Translations under genes and position numbers: made by a program
Assembly: GCF_030159795.1 (NCBI RefSeq)
Contig: NZ_BSND01000003.1
Span: 558,001 to 622,000, forward strand
DNA length: 64,000 nucleotides
Source: Methylophaga thalassica
GTDB taxonomy: Bacteria; Pseudomonadota; Gammaproteobacteria; Nitrosococcales; Methylophagaceae
Direction: 5' to 3'
The notes under the pieces: generated by a model
What the model saw: only the letters and a program-made list of their open reading frames with translations
What the model was told of the DNA's origin: nothing
Database searches by the model: none
Shown here: positions 5,672 through 13,779 of the stretch, piece by piece
Numbering within the stretch: position 1 is the stretch's first letter
How the letters are laid out: the number at the start of each line of letters is the position of its first letter

Positions 5672-7947
5672 CGACTGTCTCTATGCTTAGAAAGAGCAGT
5701 TTAACTATAAGATACGGCACTCTCTTATTGATATTGACCCTGCTTTTGATCGCTGTCGTTTTTCAATACAAATCACTCATTGATAAAGCAAACCAACAAC
5801 AGCTTGAGCAGCTTGCTCAAGCTATATCAGCTAGTATAACCGTGGCAGATAAACCGGTTTCGACAGCTGAGCAAGGTGGTTCCTTGTCATGGTTGCGAGC
5901 TTACCCCTATATCAAACAGTCCATCATTTTTGATAAAAATGGAACGGGTATTTTTCGTTATCAAAATCTTAATACATCGGTTACAAACACCTTCATCAAA
6001 CAAAGGCTCCAAAATGGAGTAGTCAGTGAAAAGCAGATTTATTCAGACTCTGATGTTATTCATTTTCTATACCCACTAGTAGAAAACGGAAGTGCTTTGG
6101 CAAGTGTCTATCTTTCAGTCGATAAGTATTTGTTTGAGGCACCATTCAAAAGATTATTCGATTGGTCCTGTATCGCCATTCTTGTCCTTTTTGTTTGTAT
6201 TGTGGCGTTAGTCTGGTTATTCATAACGCACTATCTCTTGCCAATAAACAGTTTGAGCCTCCAAGTGTCGGGAGAGTCTGATAGCTCAGAGACCAGTATT
6301 GGACATATGCTTGAAAGACTAAGGCAAAACTTCGTCAAACTCAGCTCCGATAAGCAGGATCTGACAGAACAAAAACAGCAATTAGAATTAAGGTTGGCGG
6401 AGCAGCAAAAGTTATTAACTGATGCCATTAACAGACTTGAATACGATGAAGATGCTAAGTGCGGAATGATTAATGTTATCAGCCGGGAGCTGAAAATATC
6501 TTTGTCTCAAGTGATTAGTCATATTGAGCTGTTAAAGGTATATGTGACAGAGGCTAAGGCTCATGAAACAGTGAGTCTGATAAATGACTCAACGCATCAC
6601 TTATTAGAGGTGATAAACCAGTTACAAGATTATGTGAAACTGAGTGAAAAGCAATGGACTCTTGATGTTAAACAGGTTGATTTATATCGATTTCTTAAGT
6701 CTGTAGTTGAGGCCAATTATGCCAAAGCAAATCAGAAAAAAAATACATTATTTTTAAATATGAAATGTTCTGGCATGGAAGTGATGCTCGACCCACATAT
6801 GCTCAGAAATGTGCTAAATAATTTGATTGATAATGCAATAAAGTTTTCTAGGCAGGGGAATATTGAACTTTATGTCAGCGAATTTTCAAGAGATAAACAG
6901 CATTTTTTAACCTTGACAGTGAAAGATTCTGCTGGAGCTATCAATGAGAATGATAAGGAACGTATTTTTGAGCCATTTCAGCAATTCCCGTTGCATGATC
7001 AGCAATACTCAGGGCTCGGTTTAGGCTTAACTATTTATGCTCATCTCGTTGAGTTGATGAATGGCGAATATGGCGTGAACTCTTCCACGCAAGGGAACAG
7101 TTTTTGGTTCACGATTCCTGTTGATATTATCTCTGTGACTAATACGTCGCCTGAGGCAAGAGTTCAAATCAACCCACGCGGTGATGATAAAAAAACTAAT
7201 CATGTACTTGTTGCAGAGGATAATGAAGTCAATCAATCTGTTGCTTTGGGCTTGTTAGAAAAACTGGGTTGCACAGTAACGTTGGTAGCTAATGGTGAAG
7301 AGGCAATAGCATCATGCAGTGAGCAGGCATATGACATGATATTCATGGATTACCACATGCCTTTGATGAATGGTGTTATGGCGACAGATCATCTACGTAA
7401 GGTTTTACAGATTACCACCCCAATCATTGCATTAACGGCAGATGCAAATGAACAAGTTAAGTTAGATTTTTATGCTGCTGGTGCTGATGATATTTTAATA
7501 AAACCTATCGAACTGAATAAACTAATTGATTTAGTTAATAAATTTTTAGGAAAAGCGATTGAGCCTGGTTCAGGATCATACAACAACAAAGAAGTTAGTG
7601 AGTTGAATCCTACCCTTAATATGGAGATTGTTGACGGTATAGGCGAGAATGGCGATGAGATCGTACAACAAATATTTCAGGTCTATATGCAACATACGCC
7701 TGATTTGATACAAGCAATTAAACAGGCGTTTATAGAGGAAAGCGCAGAACAATTATTTAAATCTGCACACGCGCTTAAATCAAGTTCATTGAATATCGGT
7801 GCCACAGCTATCGCTGAGTTGGCAAGAGAGATAGAACAGTTGGGTCGAGAAAATAATCTTGACCAAATTGATACATATATAGATAAACTAGATACTTATT
7901 ATGATGAACTGACGTCACTATTAAATGGACAATGGCGGAGGATTTGA
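5668..7947 (+). CDS. Hybrid sensor kinase-like protein with HPt, lacking the HisKA histidine
   Basis: The protein has 759 residues. A membrane segment (16-33), a periplasmic sensor region and a second membrane segment (166-189) precede a coiled coil (about 215-255). A HisKA-like domain, an HATPase (N-box LNNLIDNAIKFS; G2 box GLGLGLTIY), a receiver (about 511-630, Asp561, LIKP lysine) and an HPt domain (His701 in HALKSSSLN) follow. The layout is ArcB/BarA-like. At the H-box the usual SHELRTPL reads SRELKISL, so Arg273 replaces the phospho-accepting His. The G1 box is also changed (DSAGAI). Autokinase activity is therefore doubtful, though the receiver and HPt look intact. It overlaps the c-di-GMP gene by one base. 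Confidence 0.85.
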   Translation: MTTVSMLRKSSLTIRYGTLLLILTLLLIAVVFQYKSLIDKANQQQLEQLAQAISASITVADKPVSTAEQGGSLSWLRAYPYIKQSIIFDKNGTGIFRYQNLNTSVTNTFIKQRLQNGVVSEKQIYSDSDVIHFLYPLVENGSALASVYLSVDKYLFEAPFKRLFDWSCIAILVLFVCIVALVWLFITHYLLPINSLSLQVSGESDSSETSIGHMLERLRQNFVKLSSDKQDLTEQKQQLELRLAEQQKLLTDAINRLEYDEDAKCGMINVISRELKISLSQVISHIELLKVYVTEAKAHETVSLINDSTHHLLEVINQLQDYVKLSEKQWTLDVKQVDLYRFLKSVVEANYAKANQKKNTLFLNMKCSGMEVMLDPHMLRNVLNNLIDNAIKFSRQGNIELYVSEFSRDKQHFLTLTVKDSAGAINENDKERIFEPFQQFPLHDQQYSGLGLGLTIYAHLVELMNGEYGVNSSTQGNSFWFTIPVDIISVTNTSPEARVQINPRGDDKKTNHVLVAEDNEVNQSVALGLLEKLGCTVTLVANGEEAIASCSEQAYDMIFMDYHMPLMNGVMATDHLRKVLQITTPIIALTADANEQVKLDFYAAGADDILIKPIELNKLIDLVNKFLGKAIEPGSGSYNNKEVSELNPTLNMEIVDGIGENGDEIVQQIFQVYMQHTPDLIQAIKQAFIEESAEQLFKSAHALKSSSLNIGATAIAELAREIEQLGRENNLDQIDTYIDKLDTYYDELTSLLNGQWRRI

Positions 7948-10043
7948 TGGCAAATACCATCAAAAAGCAAGTGGTGTTAATTGTTGATGACAATCCAGTC
8001 ACAAGGATGTTAATGACACAAGCTTTAACATCGACTGAATTACAGATTGTTGAGGCTGCCTCTGGTGAAGAAGCTATAGTTCAATTCACTCTTTACAAGC
8101 CTGATATCACATTACTTGATGTTTCCATGCCTGGTATGAATGGTTTTGAATGTTGCGCCAGACTGCGCGCCTTACCTAAAGGCGTAGAATGTGCCATTGT
8201 TATGGTTACGGCACTTGATGATGTTGAAGATATTGAGCAGGCATTTGAATCCGGTGCGACAGATTTCATTACCAAACCTCTAAAGTGGCCACTTTTCAAG
8301 CACAGAGTTCGTTATATTCTAAAAGCTAACAGAACCTTACAAGAATTAAGCCTTAATAAAAACAAATTAGCTAAGGCGCAATCCATTGCTAATCTGGTGT
8401 ATTGGGAGTGGGATTTTGAGTCAGAGTTTCTTGAGTGCTCCTCAGATATGTTTGATATGTTGGGCTTCCCCAAAGAAATGAACCTGACCGTCCGATCTGC
8501 TCTGAAAAAAATACACCCTGAAGATCGGACAAAATTAATCATAGCGCTTAAGCAAGCCATCTATGAAAAACAGTCATACGATATCGAATACCGAATAATC
8601 CGATCTGATGGCAGTGTTTTGTTTGTGAATGAACGAACAGATATTAGCTTTGAATATGGTCAGTGGCGGATTGTCGGGACTTTGCACGATATCACCTCAA
8701 GAAAACAGTCTGAACAAGAAATTACCTATTATGCTTATTACGATACGCTGACCGACTTACCCAATAGGCGTTTATTCATTGAACAATTAGAAACAGCTAT
8801 TGCCAGTGCAAAGCGACATCAGGCGCAATTTGCTTTGATGTTTCTGGATTTGGACAGATTTAAATATATTAATGATACCTATGGACATCACATTGGCGAC
8901 GAAGTGTTATGCCAGTCTGCACAGCGAATACGTGAATGTGTGAGAGATTCGGATCTGGTGGCTAAAGCCAATTATGATACTGATAACCGGGTTGCCCGTT
9001 TAGCCGGTGATGAATTTACCGTATTACTTGATGATATAAGTCGAGTTGAGCAGGTTGCTGAAATTGCAAACCGTCTCATTGGTGCTTTCTCGGCTCCTTT
9101 TTTTATTAGTGAAAAACACTTACATATTTCGATTAGTGTCGGGATTACGCTTTACCCTAATGATGGCCATAATGTAGAGACACTGTTACAGCATGCTGAT
9201 GTCGCTATGTATCACGCAAAAGAGAAGGGCAGGAATAATTATCAGTTCTTTTCTGAAAGCATGGATAACTACCTAAAATTACGTTTAGAAATGGAGAATG
9301 ATTTACGGGCAGCACTGTCCGACGATCAGTTCGAGGTTTATTATCAACCTCAATATGATGCTGAAAGTATGGCGATTGTTGGTCTTGAAGCATTACTGCG
9401 TTGGCGTCACCCTACAAAAGGCTTATTAACGCCTGGCTACTTTATTGAAATTGCTGAATCAACAGGTCTGATATTGTCGATTGGGAACTGGGTATTGATG
9501 CAGGCTTGCTGTCAGGTGAGACAGTGGCAGCAAGAATCAGGCTGTGCATATCGGATAGCTGTGAATCTATCTGCTTCACAATTCACGCAATCTTACCTGC
9601 TTGAAACCGTAAGAAAAACCTTGGAAGACAGTGGTTTACCGCCAGAGACACTTGAGCTGGAAATCACAGAAACGGCCATGTTAAAGGATACCGCAGAGAC
9701 GATTCCATTACTTTTCTCATTAAAAAAATTGGGTGTACGTCTGGCGATTGATGATTTTGGTACGGGATATTCTTCATTGAGTTATTTGAAGAATTTTCCT
9801 ATTGATACCCTAAAAATTGATCGTACATTTGTGGAAGAAATTGTTACCAATAGTAAAGATTGTGCGATAGCACAAACCATTGTGCAGTTAGCCGATAACT
9901 TACAGCTTTGTACTATTGCGGAAGGTGTTGAGACAAGCGAGCAGGCTGACGTATTAAGAAAGTTAGGCTGTGCAGAGTTTCAGGGGTTTTATTTCAGTCA
10001 TCCACTGCCTGTCTCTCAACTGAGTTTATTACTCAAGCATTAG
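7947..10043 (+). CDS. Response regulator with PAS, GGDEF and EAL domains (c-di-GMP turnover)
   Basis: The protein has 698 residues from ATG 7947, which overlaps the kinase stop (TGATG) and has GGAGG at 7935-7939. Domains in order are a receiver (1-125, Asp58, FITKP lysine), a PAS (about 150-245), a GGDEF (about 265-430) and an EAL (about 445-695). The GGDEF motif reads AGDEF at 353-357, a variant that can be active. The EAL motif (481-483) and later catalytic segments (NLSASQF, EITETAM, DDFGTGYSSL, AEGVET) are intact, so phosphodiesterase activity is likely. It would make or break cyclic di-GMP in the cytoplasm in response to phosphotransfer from the upstream protein. Confidence 0.9.
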   Translation: MANTIKKQVVLIVDDNPVTRMLMTQALTSTELQIVEAASGEEAIVQFTLYKPDITLLDVSMPGMNGFECCARLRALPKGVECAIVMVTALDDVEDIEQAFESGATDFITKPLKWPLFKHRVRYILKANRTLQELSLNKNKLAKAQSIANLVYWEWDFESEFLECSSDMFDMLGFPKEMNLTVRSALKKIHPEDRTKLIIALKQAIYEKQSYDIEYRIIRSDGSVLFVNERTDISFEYGQWRIVGTLHDITSRKQSEQEITYYAYYDTLTDLPNRRLFIEQLETAIASAKRHQAQFALMFLDLDRFKYINDTYGHHIGDEVLCQSAQRIRECVRDSDLVAKANYDTDNRVARLAGDEFTVLLDDISRVEQVAEIANRLIGAFSAPFFISEKHLHISISVGITLYPNDGHNVETLLQHADVAMYHAKEKGRNNYQFFSESMDNYLKLRLEMENDLRAALSDDQFEVYYQPQYDAESMAIVGLEALLRWRHPTKGLLTPGYFIEIAESTGLILSIGNWVLMQACCQVRQWQQESGCAYRIAVNLSASQFTQSYLLETVRKTLEDSGLPPETLELEITETAMLKDTAETIPLLFSLKKLGVRLAIDDFGTGYSSLSYLKNFPIDTLKIDRTFVEEIVTNSKDCAIAQTIVQLADNLQLCTIAEGVETSEQADVLRKLGCAEFQGFYFSHPLPVSQLSLLLKH

Positions 10044-10639
10044 CTTTTGTCTTTTTCGTCGAGAAAAGGTGTGTGGGTATCGATCAAGCCATCGTGCCTG
10101 TCTAACAAACCAATATCTAAAACTGGTGAGGCATCTATGTGCTGGGCATCCATCATTTGAGCCACACGCTTGAGGGCAGAAATAATCATTGTTTGCTCCC
10201 ATTCCTGTAGATCGCCAAACTGGCGGGTAAATTGCTCTTGTAAAGGAATCGGCGCTTTTTTCAGGATTTCCAATGCACTGTCTGTTAGATGCACATGAAC
10301 TTTACGTTTATCCGACTCAGAGCGCATACGATAGACAAGTTCACGTTTTTCCAGACGATCAACAATGGTTGTCACCGTTGCCTGACTCAGGCTCATTTCA
10401 TTTGCAAGTTCACCAATCGTAATTTGCCCTTTATCTCTGAGGCTTTGTAGCAGCAAAATTTGTGGCGCGGTAAGGCTGGTTGTCTTTGCAAGATATTTAG
10501 AGTGCAAATCAGTTGCACGGATAACGCGTCTTAATGCAATCAATACTTCTTCAATTTGGTTCAACAGGTGATCCTTCTGTTCATCAGTCAGATCAAGATT
10601 ATAAACTGCATCTAAATTTAAACCGATAGTTTTACTCAT
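10040..10639 (-). CDS. ectR: EctR, MarR-family repressor of the ectoine operon
   Basis: The protein has 199 residues from ATG 10639, inside the stop of the CheW-domain gene (ATGAGTAA). It has a MarR-type winged helix: an N-terminal dimerisation helix (LDAVYNLDLTDEQ), TIGELANEMSLSQATVTTIVDRLEKR as the recognition helix region, and a wing with RSESDKRKVHVHLT. EctR from Methylomicrobium and Methylophaga represses ectABC-ask and is regulated by salinity. The divergent ect operon and a perfect match to the published EctR operator at 11112-11129 support the name. It ends convergently with the EAL gene, overlapping by 4 bases. Confidence 0.9.
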   Translation of the reverse strand: MSKTIGLNLDAVYNLDLTDEQKDHLLNQIEEVLIALRRVIRATDLHSKYLAKTTSLTAPQILLLQSLRDKGQITIGELANEMSLSQATVTTIVDRLEKRELVYRMRSESDKRKVHVHLTDSALEILKKAPIPLQEQFTRQFGDLQEWEQTMIISALKRVAQMMDAQHIDASPVLDIGLLDRHDGLIDTHTPFLDEKDKS

Positions 10640-11069
10640 AATTTTCCATTTGATTAAAACAACGTTCAAAATCGGCCAATATAATTAGCTGTTGTTTATG
10701 TTTTACGGTGGCATAGATAGGGCTCAATGTATTTTTTTGCTCTACAGGTACCATATGTTGTAAATCCAGCAAGGTAATTTTCACGACTTCATCAACAGTA
10801 ATACCAACTAAGCCATTATCTGATTTGATAATAATGATGTGACGGTGCTCATCTGCCTCATCAATTCCTAATAATTTCCTACTACTCACAATGCTGACTA
10901 TCTCGCCTCTTATGTTCAGTACTCCTTCTATATATGAAGGGGCACCGGGTACAGGGACCGCTGCCATATAGTCGTGAACTTCCCTTATCTTACTTACTGC
11001 GTGTGCATAGGTTTCATCTTCAATCAGAAAACAAAGCCATTGTTTGTTGTCATGTAACTCTAATGTCAT
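10632..11069 (-). CDS. CheW-domain protein cotranscribed with ectR
   Basis: This 145-residue protein is a single CheW domain, with the typical YAHAVSKIREV, GVLNIRGEIVSIVSSRKLLG and GITVDEVVKI segments. CheW scaffolds link chemoreceptors to the CheA kinase, but no cheA, cheY or receptor gene is nearby. Its stop overlaps the ectR start, so the two genes form an operon leftward from the ectoine promoter region. Its start lies 42 bases from the EctR operator. Being upstream of ectR is unexpected and may link osmotic regulation to taxis or surface signalling, which is inference. Confidence 0.85.
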   Translation of the reverse strand: MTLELHDNKQWLCFLIEDETYAHAVSKIREVHDYMAAVPVPGAPSYIEGVLNIRGEIVSIVSSRKLLGIDEADEHRHIIIIKSDNGLVGITVDEVVKITLLDLQHMVPVEQKNTLSPIYATVKHKQQLIILADFERCFNQMENYE

Positions 11070-11098
11070 CTATTGAATATACGTTATTAATCTCGGGG

Positions 11099-11126
11099 TG
11101 GACAATATAATTATTTAGTGTACTAT
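11099..11126 (+). promoter_or_regulatory. ectA promoter
   Basis: TGGACA (11099-11104) and TACTAT (11121-11126) are 16 bases apart, giving a plausible sigma-70 promoter and a leader of about 130 bases before ectA. The -10 region lies within the EctR operator. The leader also has an 11-bp direct repeat, AAACAATAGAG, at 11227-11237 and 11242-11252. Confidence 0.6.
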
Positions 11127-11129
11127 ATA
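11112..11129. promoter_or_regulatory. EctR operator (EctR box)
   Basis: TATTTAGT-GT-ACTATATA is a pseudo-palindrome of two 8-bp half-sites with a 2-bp spacer. As I recall it, this is the same sequence reported as the EctR footprint core in Methylomicrobium alcaliphilum. It covers the -10 element of the ect promoter, as expected for repression, and is close enough to the CheW/ectR start to allow autoregulation. Confidence 0.85.
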
Positions 11130-11263
11130 TATTAAATCAATAACAGCCCGAATTATTTATACAACTTGCTGTTTATTATGAATTATAAGATGTCTTTAAC
11201 TATTTACAGGCTTTTTATAAGTAAAAAAACAATAGAGATATAAACAATAGAGCTATTTACATA

Positions 11264-11773
11264 ATGACTAACAATAAACCTGAAAAAGCTTCAATTACAT
11301 TAAAAGAGCCAACAGCTGAAGACGGTGCTTCCGTCTTTGATTTAATTTCAGCCTGTCCTCCTCTTGATACCAATTCCATGTACTGCAATTTGCTGCAAAG
11401 CAGTCATTTTTCTCAGACTTCAGTGGCTGCAGAGATGGATGGAAACCTCGTTGGATTTATTTCTGGATACGTTCTGCCTAAACAACCTGACACCTTATTC
11501 ATATGGCAAGTCGCGGTTGGAGAAAAAGCAAGAGGACAAGGGCTTGCAAGCCGCATGCTCCGTCACATCTTAGAACGTGATATCTGCAAACCCGTGAAAT
11601 ATATCGAAACCACTATCACTCCCGATAATCGTGCGTCATGGGCCTTATTTGAGAGTCTGGCGAATAAATTGAATACACAACTAAACCGTTCAGTGATGTT
11701 TGATCGCCAACAACATTTTGCTGGCCAACATGAAACGGAAATGTTGGTTAAAGTCGGTCCTTTTGAGCTGTAA
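11264..11773 (+). CDS. ectA: L-2,4-diaminobutyrate N-gamma-acetyltransferase (EctA)
   Basis: EctA transfers acetyl from acetyl-CoA to diaminobutyrate, the second step of ectoine synthesis, in the cytoplasm. The 169-residue product is a GNAT-fold enzyme: the acetyl-CoA motif VAVGEKARGQGLASRML lies at about 84-100, and the ETTITPDNRASWALFE segment is typical of EctA. Length is normal for the family. It is the first gene of ectABC-ask, 60 bases before ectB, and is controlled by the EctR box upstream. The ribosome site is weak (GAG 11 bases before the start). Confidence 0.95.
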   Translation: MTNNKPEKASITLKEPTAEDGASVFDLISACPPLDTNSMYCNLLQSSHFSQTSVAAEMDGNLVGFISGYVLPKQPDTLFIWQVAVGEKARGQGLASRMLRHILERDICKPVKYIETTITPDNRASWALFESLANKLNTQLNRSVMFDRQQHFAGQHETEMLVKVGPFEL

Positions 11774-11833
11774 GTCATTAATTTCTGCACATCTGGACAC
11801 GAATAAAAAATACTACTAGGAGAAAAAAAACCT

Positions 11834-13171
11834 ATGAAAATCTTTGATGAAATTGAATCAGAAGTTCGTTCTTACGCTCGTTCTTTTCCTCGCATGTTTA
11901 ACCGTGCCAAAGACGAGTTTATCTATGATGAAGAAGGGAATGCGTACCTTGACTTTCTGGCAGGGGCTGGTTCATTGAATTATGGTCACAACAATGACCT
12001 GTTCAAAGAGAAACTTCTCGAATACATTAATAACGATGGGATTACCCAAGGCCTGGATTTACACACTCGTGCTAAAGGTGAATTCTTAGAAAGTTTTAAT
12101 AACAACATTCTTAAGCCTCGTGATCTTGATTACATCGTGATGTTTACTGGCCCAACTGGTACCAATGCCGTTGAAGCCGCGTTAAAAACAGCACGTAAAT
12201 ATACTGGCAGAGAAAATATTGTTTCATTTACTAATGGTTGGCATGGTCAGACATTAGGTTCACTGGCTATTACTGGTAACGGTCATCATCGTGGTGGTGC
12301 TGGCGTTAGCCTGAGTGGTGCAACACGTATGCCTTATGATGGTTATATGGGTGATGATGTAGATACCACCAACTATCTTGATAAAGTACTTTCAGATTCA
12401 AGCAGTGGTGTAGACAAGCCTGCAGCTGTAATTGTTGAAACAGTTCAGGGTGAAGGCGGTATTAACGCTTGCTCAACAACCTGGTTAAAGAGCCTGTCAG
12501 AAGTATGTAAAAAACATGATGTGCTGTTGATTATCGATGATATCCAGGCGGGTTGTGGTCGTACTGGTACCTTCTTCAGCTTCGAAGAAGCGGGTATCTA
12601 CCCTGACATCGTTACCGTATCAAAATCATTAAGTGGTTACGGTCTGCCATTTGCTATCGTGTTGATGAAACCTGAGTTGGATCAATGGAAACCGGGTGAA
12701 CATAACGGTACATTCCGTGGTAACAATCCTGCATTTATCACTGCTAAGGCAGCGCTGGATAACTATTGGAAAGACGACAAATTTGCTAAAGAAGTACAGG
12801 CAAAAGGTGAGTACATTGCCAATCGCGTAGACAAAATTGTTGAGCTATATGGTGAAGGCAACTTTAACTCACATGGTCGTGGCATGTTCCGTGGTATTAA
12901 CTGTGTGAGTGGTGAAATTGCTGGAAAAATCACCCATAACGCTTTCCAAAAAGGATTGATCATCGAGACAAGTGGTACCGATGACCACGTGGTTAAATTC
13001 TTATGTCCACTGACTATCACTCAAGAAAACCTGGAAAAAGGTATCGACATTCTTGAGCAATCAATTAAAGAAGTCTGTGCTAAAGCTGACAATATTCCAG
13101 AAGAAAAAGATTACTTCGAAGGTGATTACTCAGTCAGTGAAGAAGTCGAGAAAATGTCTCGTCAGTCTTAA
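11834..13171 (+). CDS. ectB: Diaminobutyrate-2-oxoglutarate aminotransferase (EctB)
   Basis: EctB makes L-2,4-diaminobutyrate from aspartate semialdehyde and glutamate using PLP, the first committed step of ectoine synthesis. The 445-residue protein is a class III aminotransferase. It has the [20 protein letters not shown] cofactor phosphate segment, [13 protein letters not shown] with the PLP aspartate, and the Schiff-base lysine Lys264 in SKSLSG. AGGAG precedes the start. A 10-bp hairpin lies between it and ectC. Confidence 0.95.
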   Translation: MKIFDEIESEVRSYARSFPRMFNRAKDEFIYDEEGNAYLDFLAGAGSLNYGHNNDLFKEKLLEYINNDGITQGLDLHTRAKGEFLESFNNNILKPRDLDYIVMFTGPTGTNAVEAALKTARKYTGRENIVSFTNGWHGQTLGSLAITGNGHHRGGAGVSLSGATRMPYDGYMGDDVDTTNYLDKVLSDSSSGVDKPAAVIVETVQGEGGINACSTTWLKSLSEVCKKHDVLLIIDDIQAGCGRTGTFFSFEEAGIYPDIVTVSKSLSGYGLPFAIVLMKPELDQWKPGEHNGTFRGNNPAFITAKAALDNYWKDDKFAKEVQAKGEYIANRVDKIVELYGEGNFNSHGRGMFRGINCVSGEIAGKITHNAFQKGLIIETSGTDDHVVKFLCPLTITQENLEKGIDILEQSIKEVCAKADNIPEEKDYFEGDYSVSEEVEKMSRQS

Positions 13172-13183
13172 TTGCTTATAAGA

Positions 13184-13207
13184 AAACGGGTGGTTCGCCG
13201 CCCGTTT
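13184..13207 (+). other. UUCG hairpin between ectB and ectC
   Basis: A 10-bp stem (13184-13193 with 13198-13207, one G-U pair) closes on a TTCG tetraloop. No T-run follows, so it is more likely an mRNA-stability or processing element than a terminator. It starts 12 bases after the ectB stop. Confidence 0.6.
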
Positions 13208-13242
13208 CTATTCCAAATAATAATCAAATAAGAGGAAATGAA

Positions 13243-13647
13243 ATGCTTGTTAGACAACTTCAGGAAGCAGAAAAAACCGACCGTAAAATTGTTGATCCTA
13301 ATGGTAATTGGGATAGCACCCGCCTGTTATTAAAAGATGACAATATGGGATTCTCTTTCCATATTACGACTATCTTTGAAGGCGCTGATTTCAGAATGCA
13401 TTATCAGAATCACCTTGAGTCGGTGTATTGCATCAGTGGTGAAGGTGAAGTTGAAACATTGGATGATGGGAAAAAATATGCCATCACGCCAGGTACCTTA
13501 TACAACCTTGATAAACACGATAAACACATGCTGCGTGCATTTAAAGAAATGAAATTGGCATGTGTGTTTAACCCTCCACTACATGGCACGGAAGTTCATA
13601 ACAAAGATGGTGCTTATGAATTAGAAGCAGAGACTATTAAAGACTAA
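13243..13647 (+). CDS. ectC: L-ectoine synthase (EctC)
   Basis: EctC cyclises N-gamma-acetyl-diaminobutyrate to ectoine by removing water. The 134-residue product is a one-domain cupin of normal family length. It has the characteristic [13 protein letters not shown] metal-binding segment, the [14 protein letters not shown] segment and the C-terminal [11 protein letters not shown] motif. The ribosome site AGAGGAAA precedes the start. It follows ectB by 71 bases and precedes ask by 132 bases, with hairpins in both gaps. Confidence 0.95.
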   Translation: MLVRQLQEAEKTDRKIVDPNGNWDSTRLLLKDDNMGFSFHITTIFEGADFRMHYQNHLESVYCISGEGEVETLDDGKKYAITPGTLYNLDKHDKHMLRAFKEMKLACVFNPPLHGTEVHNKDGAYELEAETIKD

Positions 13648-13654
13648 CTTGCTC

Positions 13655-13745
13655 AGGCATCGATCAGGGCATGATCGGTGCCTACCTCAAGCTATAACAG
13701 TCAATGAATATCTTGTTCACTCGTCGTTTTGACGGTGAACAAGAT
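13655..13745 (+). other. Two intercistronic hairpins between ectC and ask
   Basis: The first hairpin pairs 13655-13666 with 13672-13683 (12 bp, one G-U). The second pairs 13710-13720 with 13735-13745 (11 bp perfect) and has a small inner GTC/GAC helix. Neither has a T-run. They probably set lower expression of ask relative to ectABC by protecting upstream mRNA or slowing read-through. Confidence 0.55.
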
Positions 13746-13779
13746 ACTAATCCAAAAAGGATGAAATAGAGAGAATACA

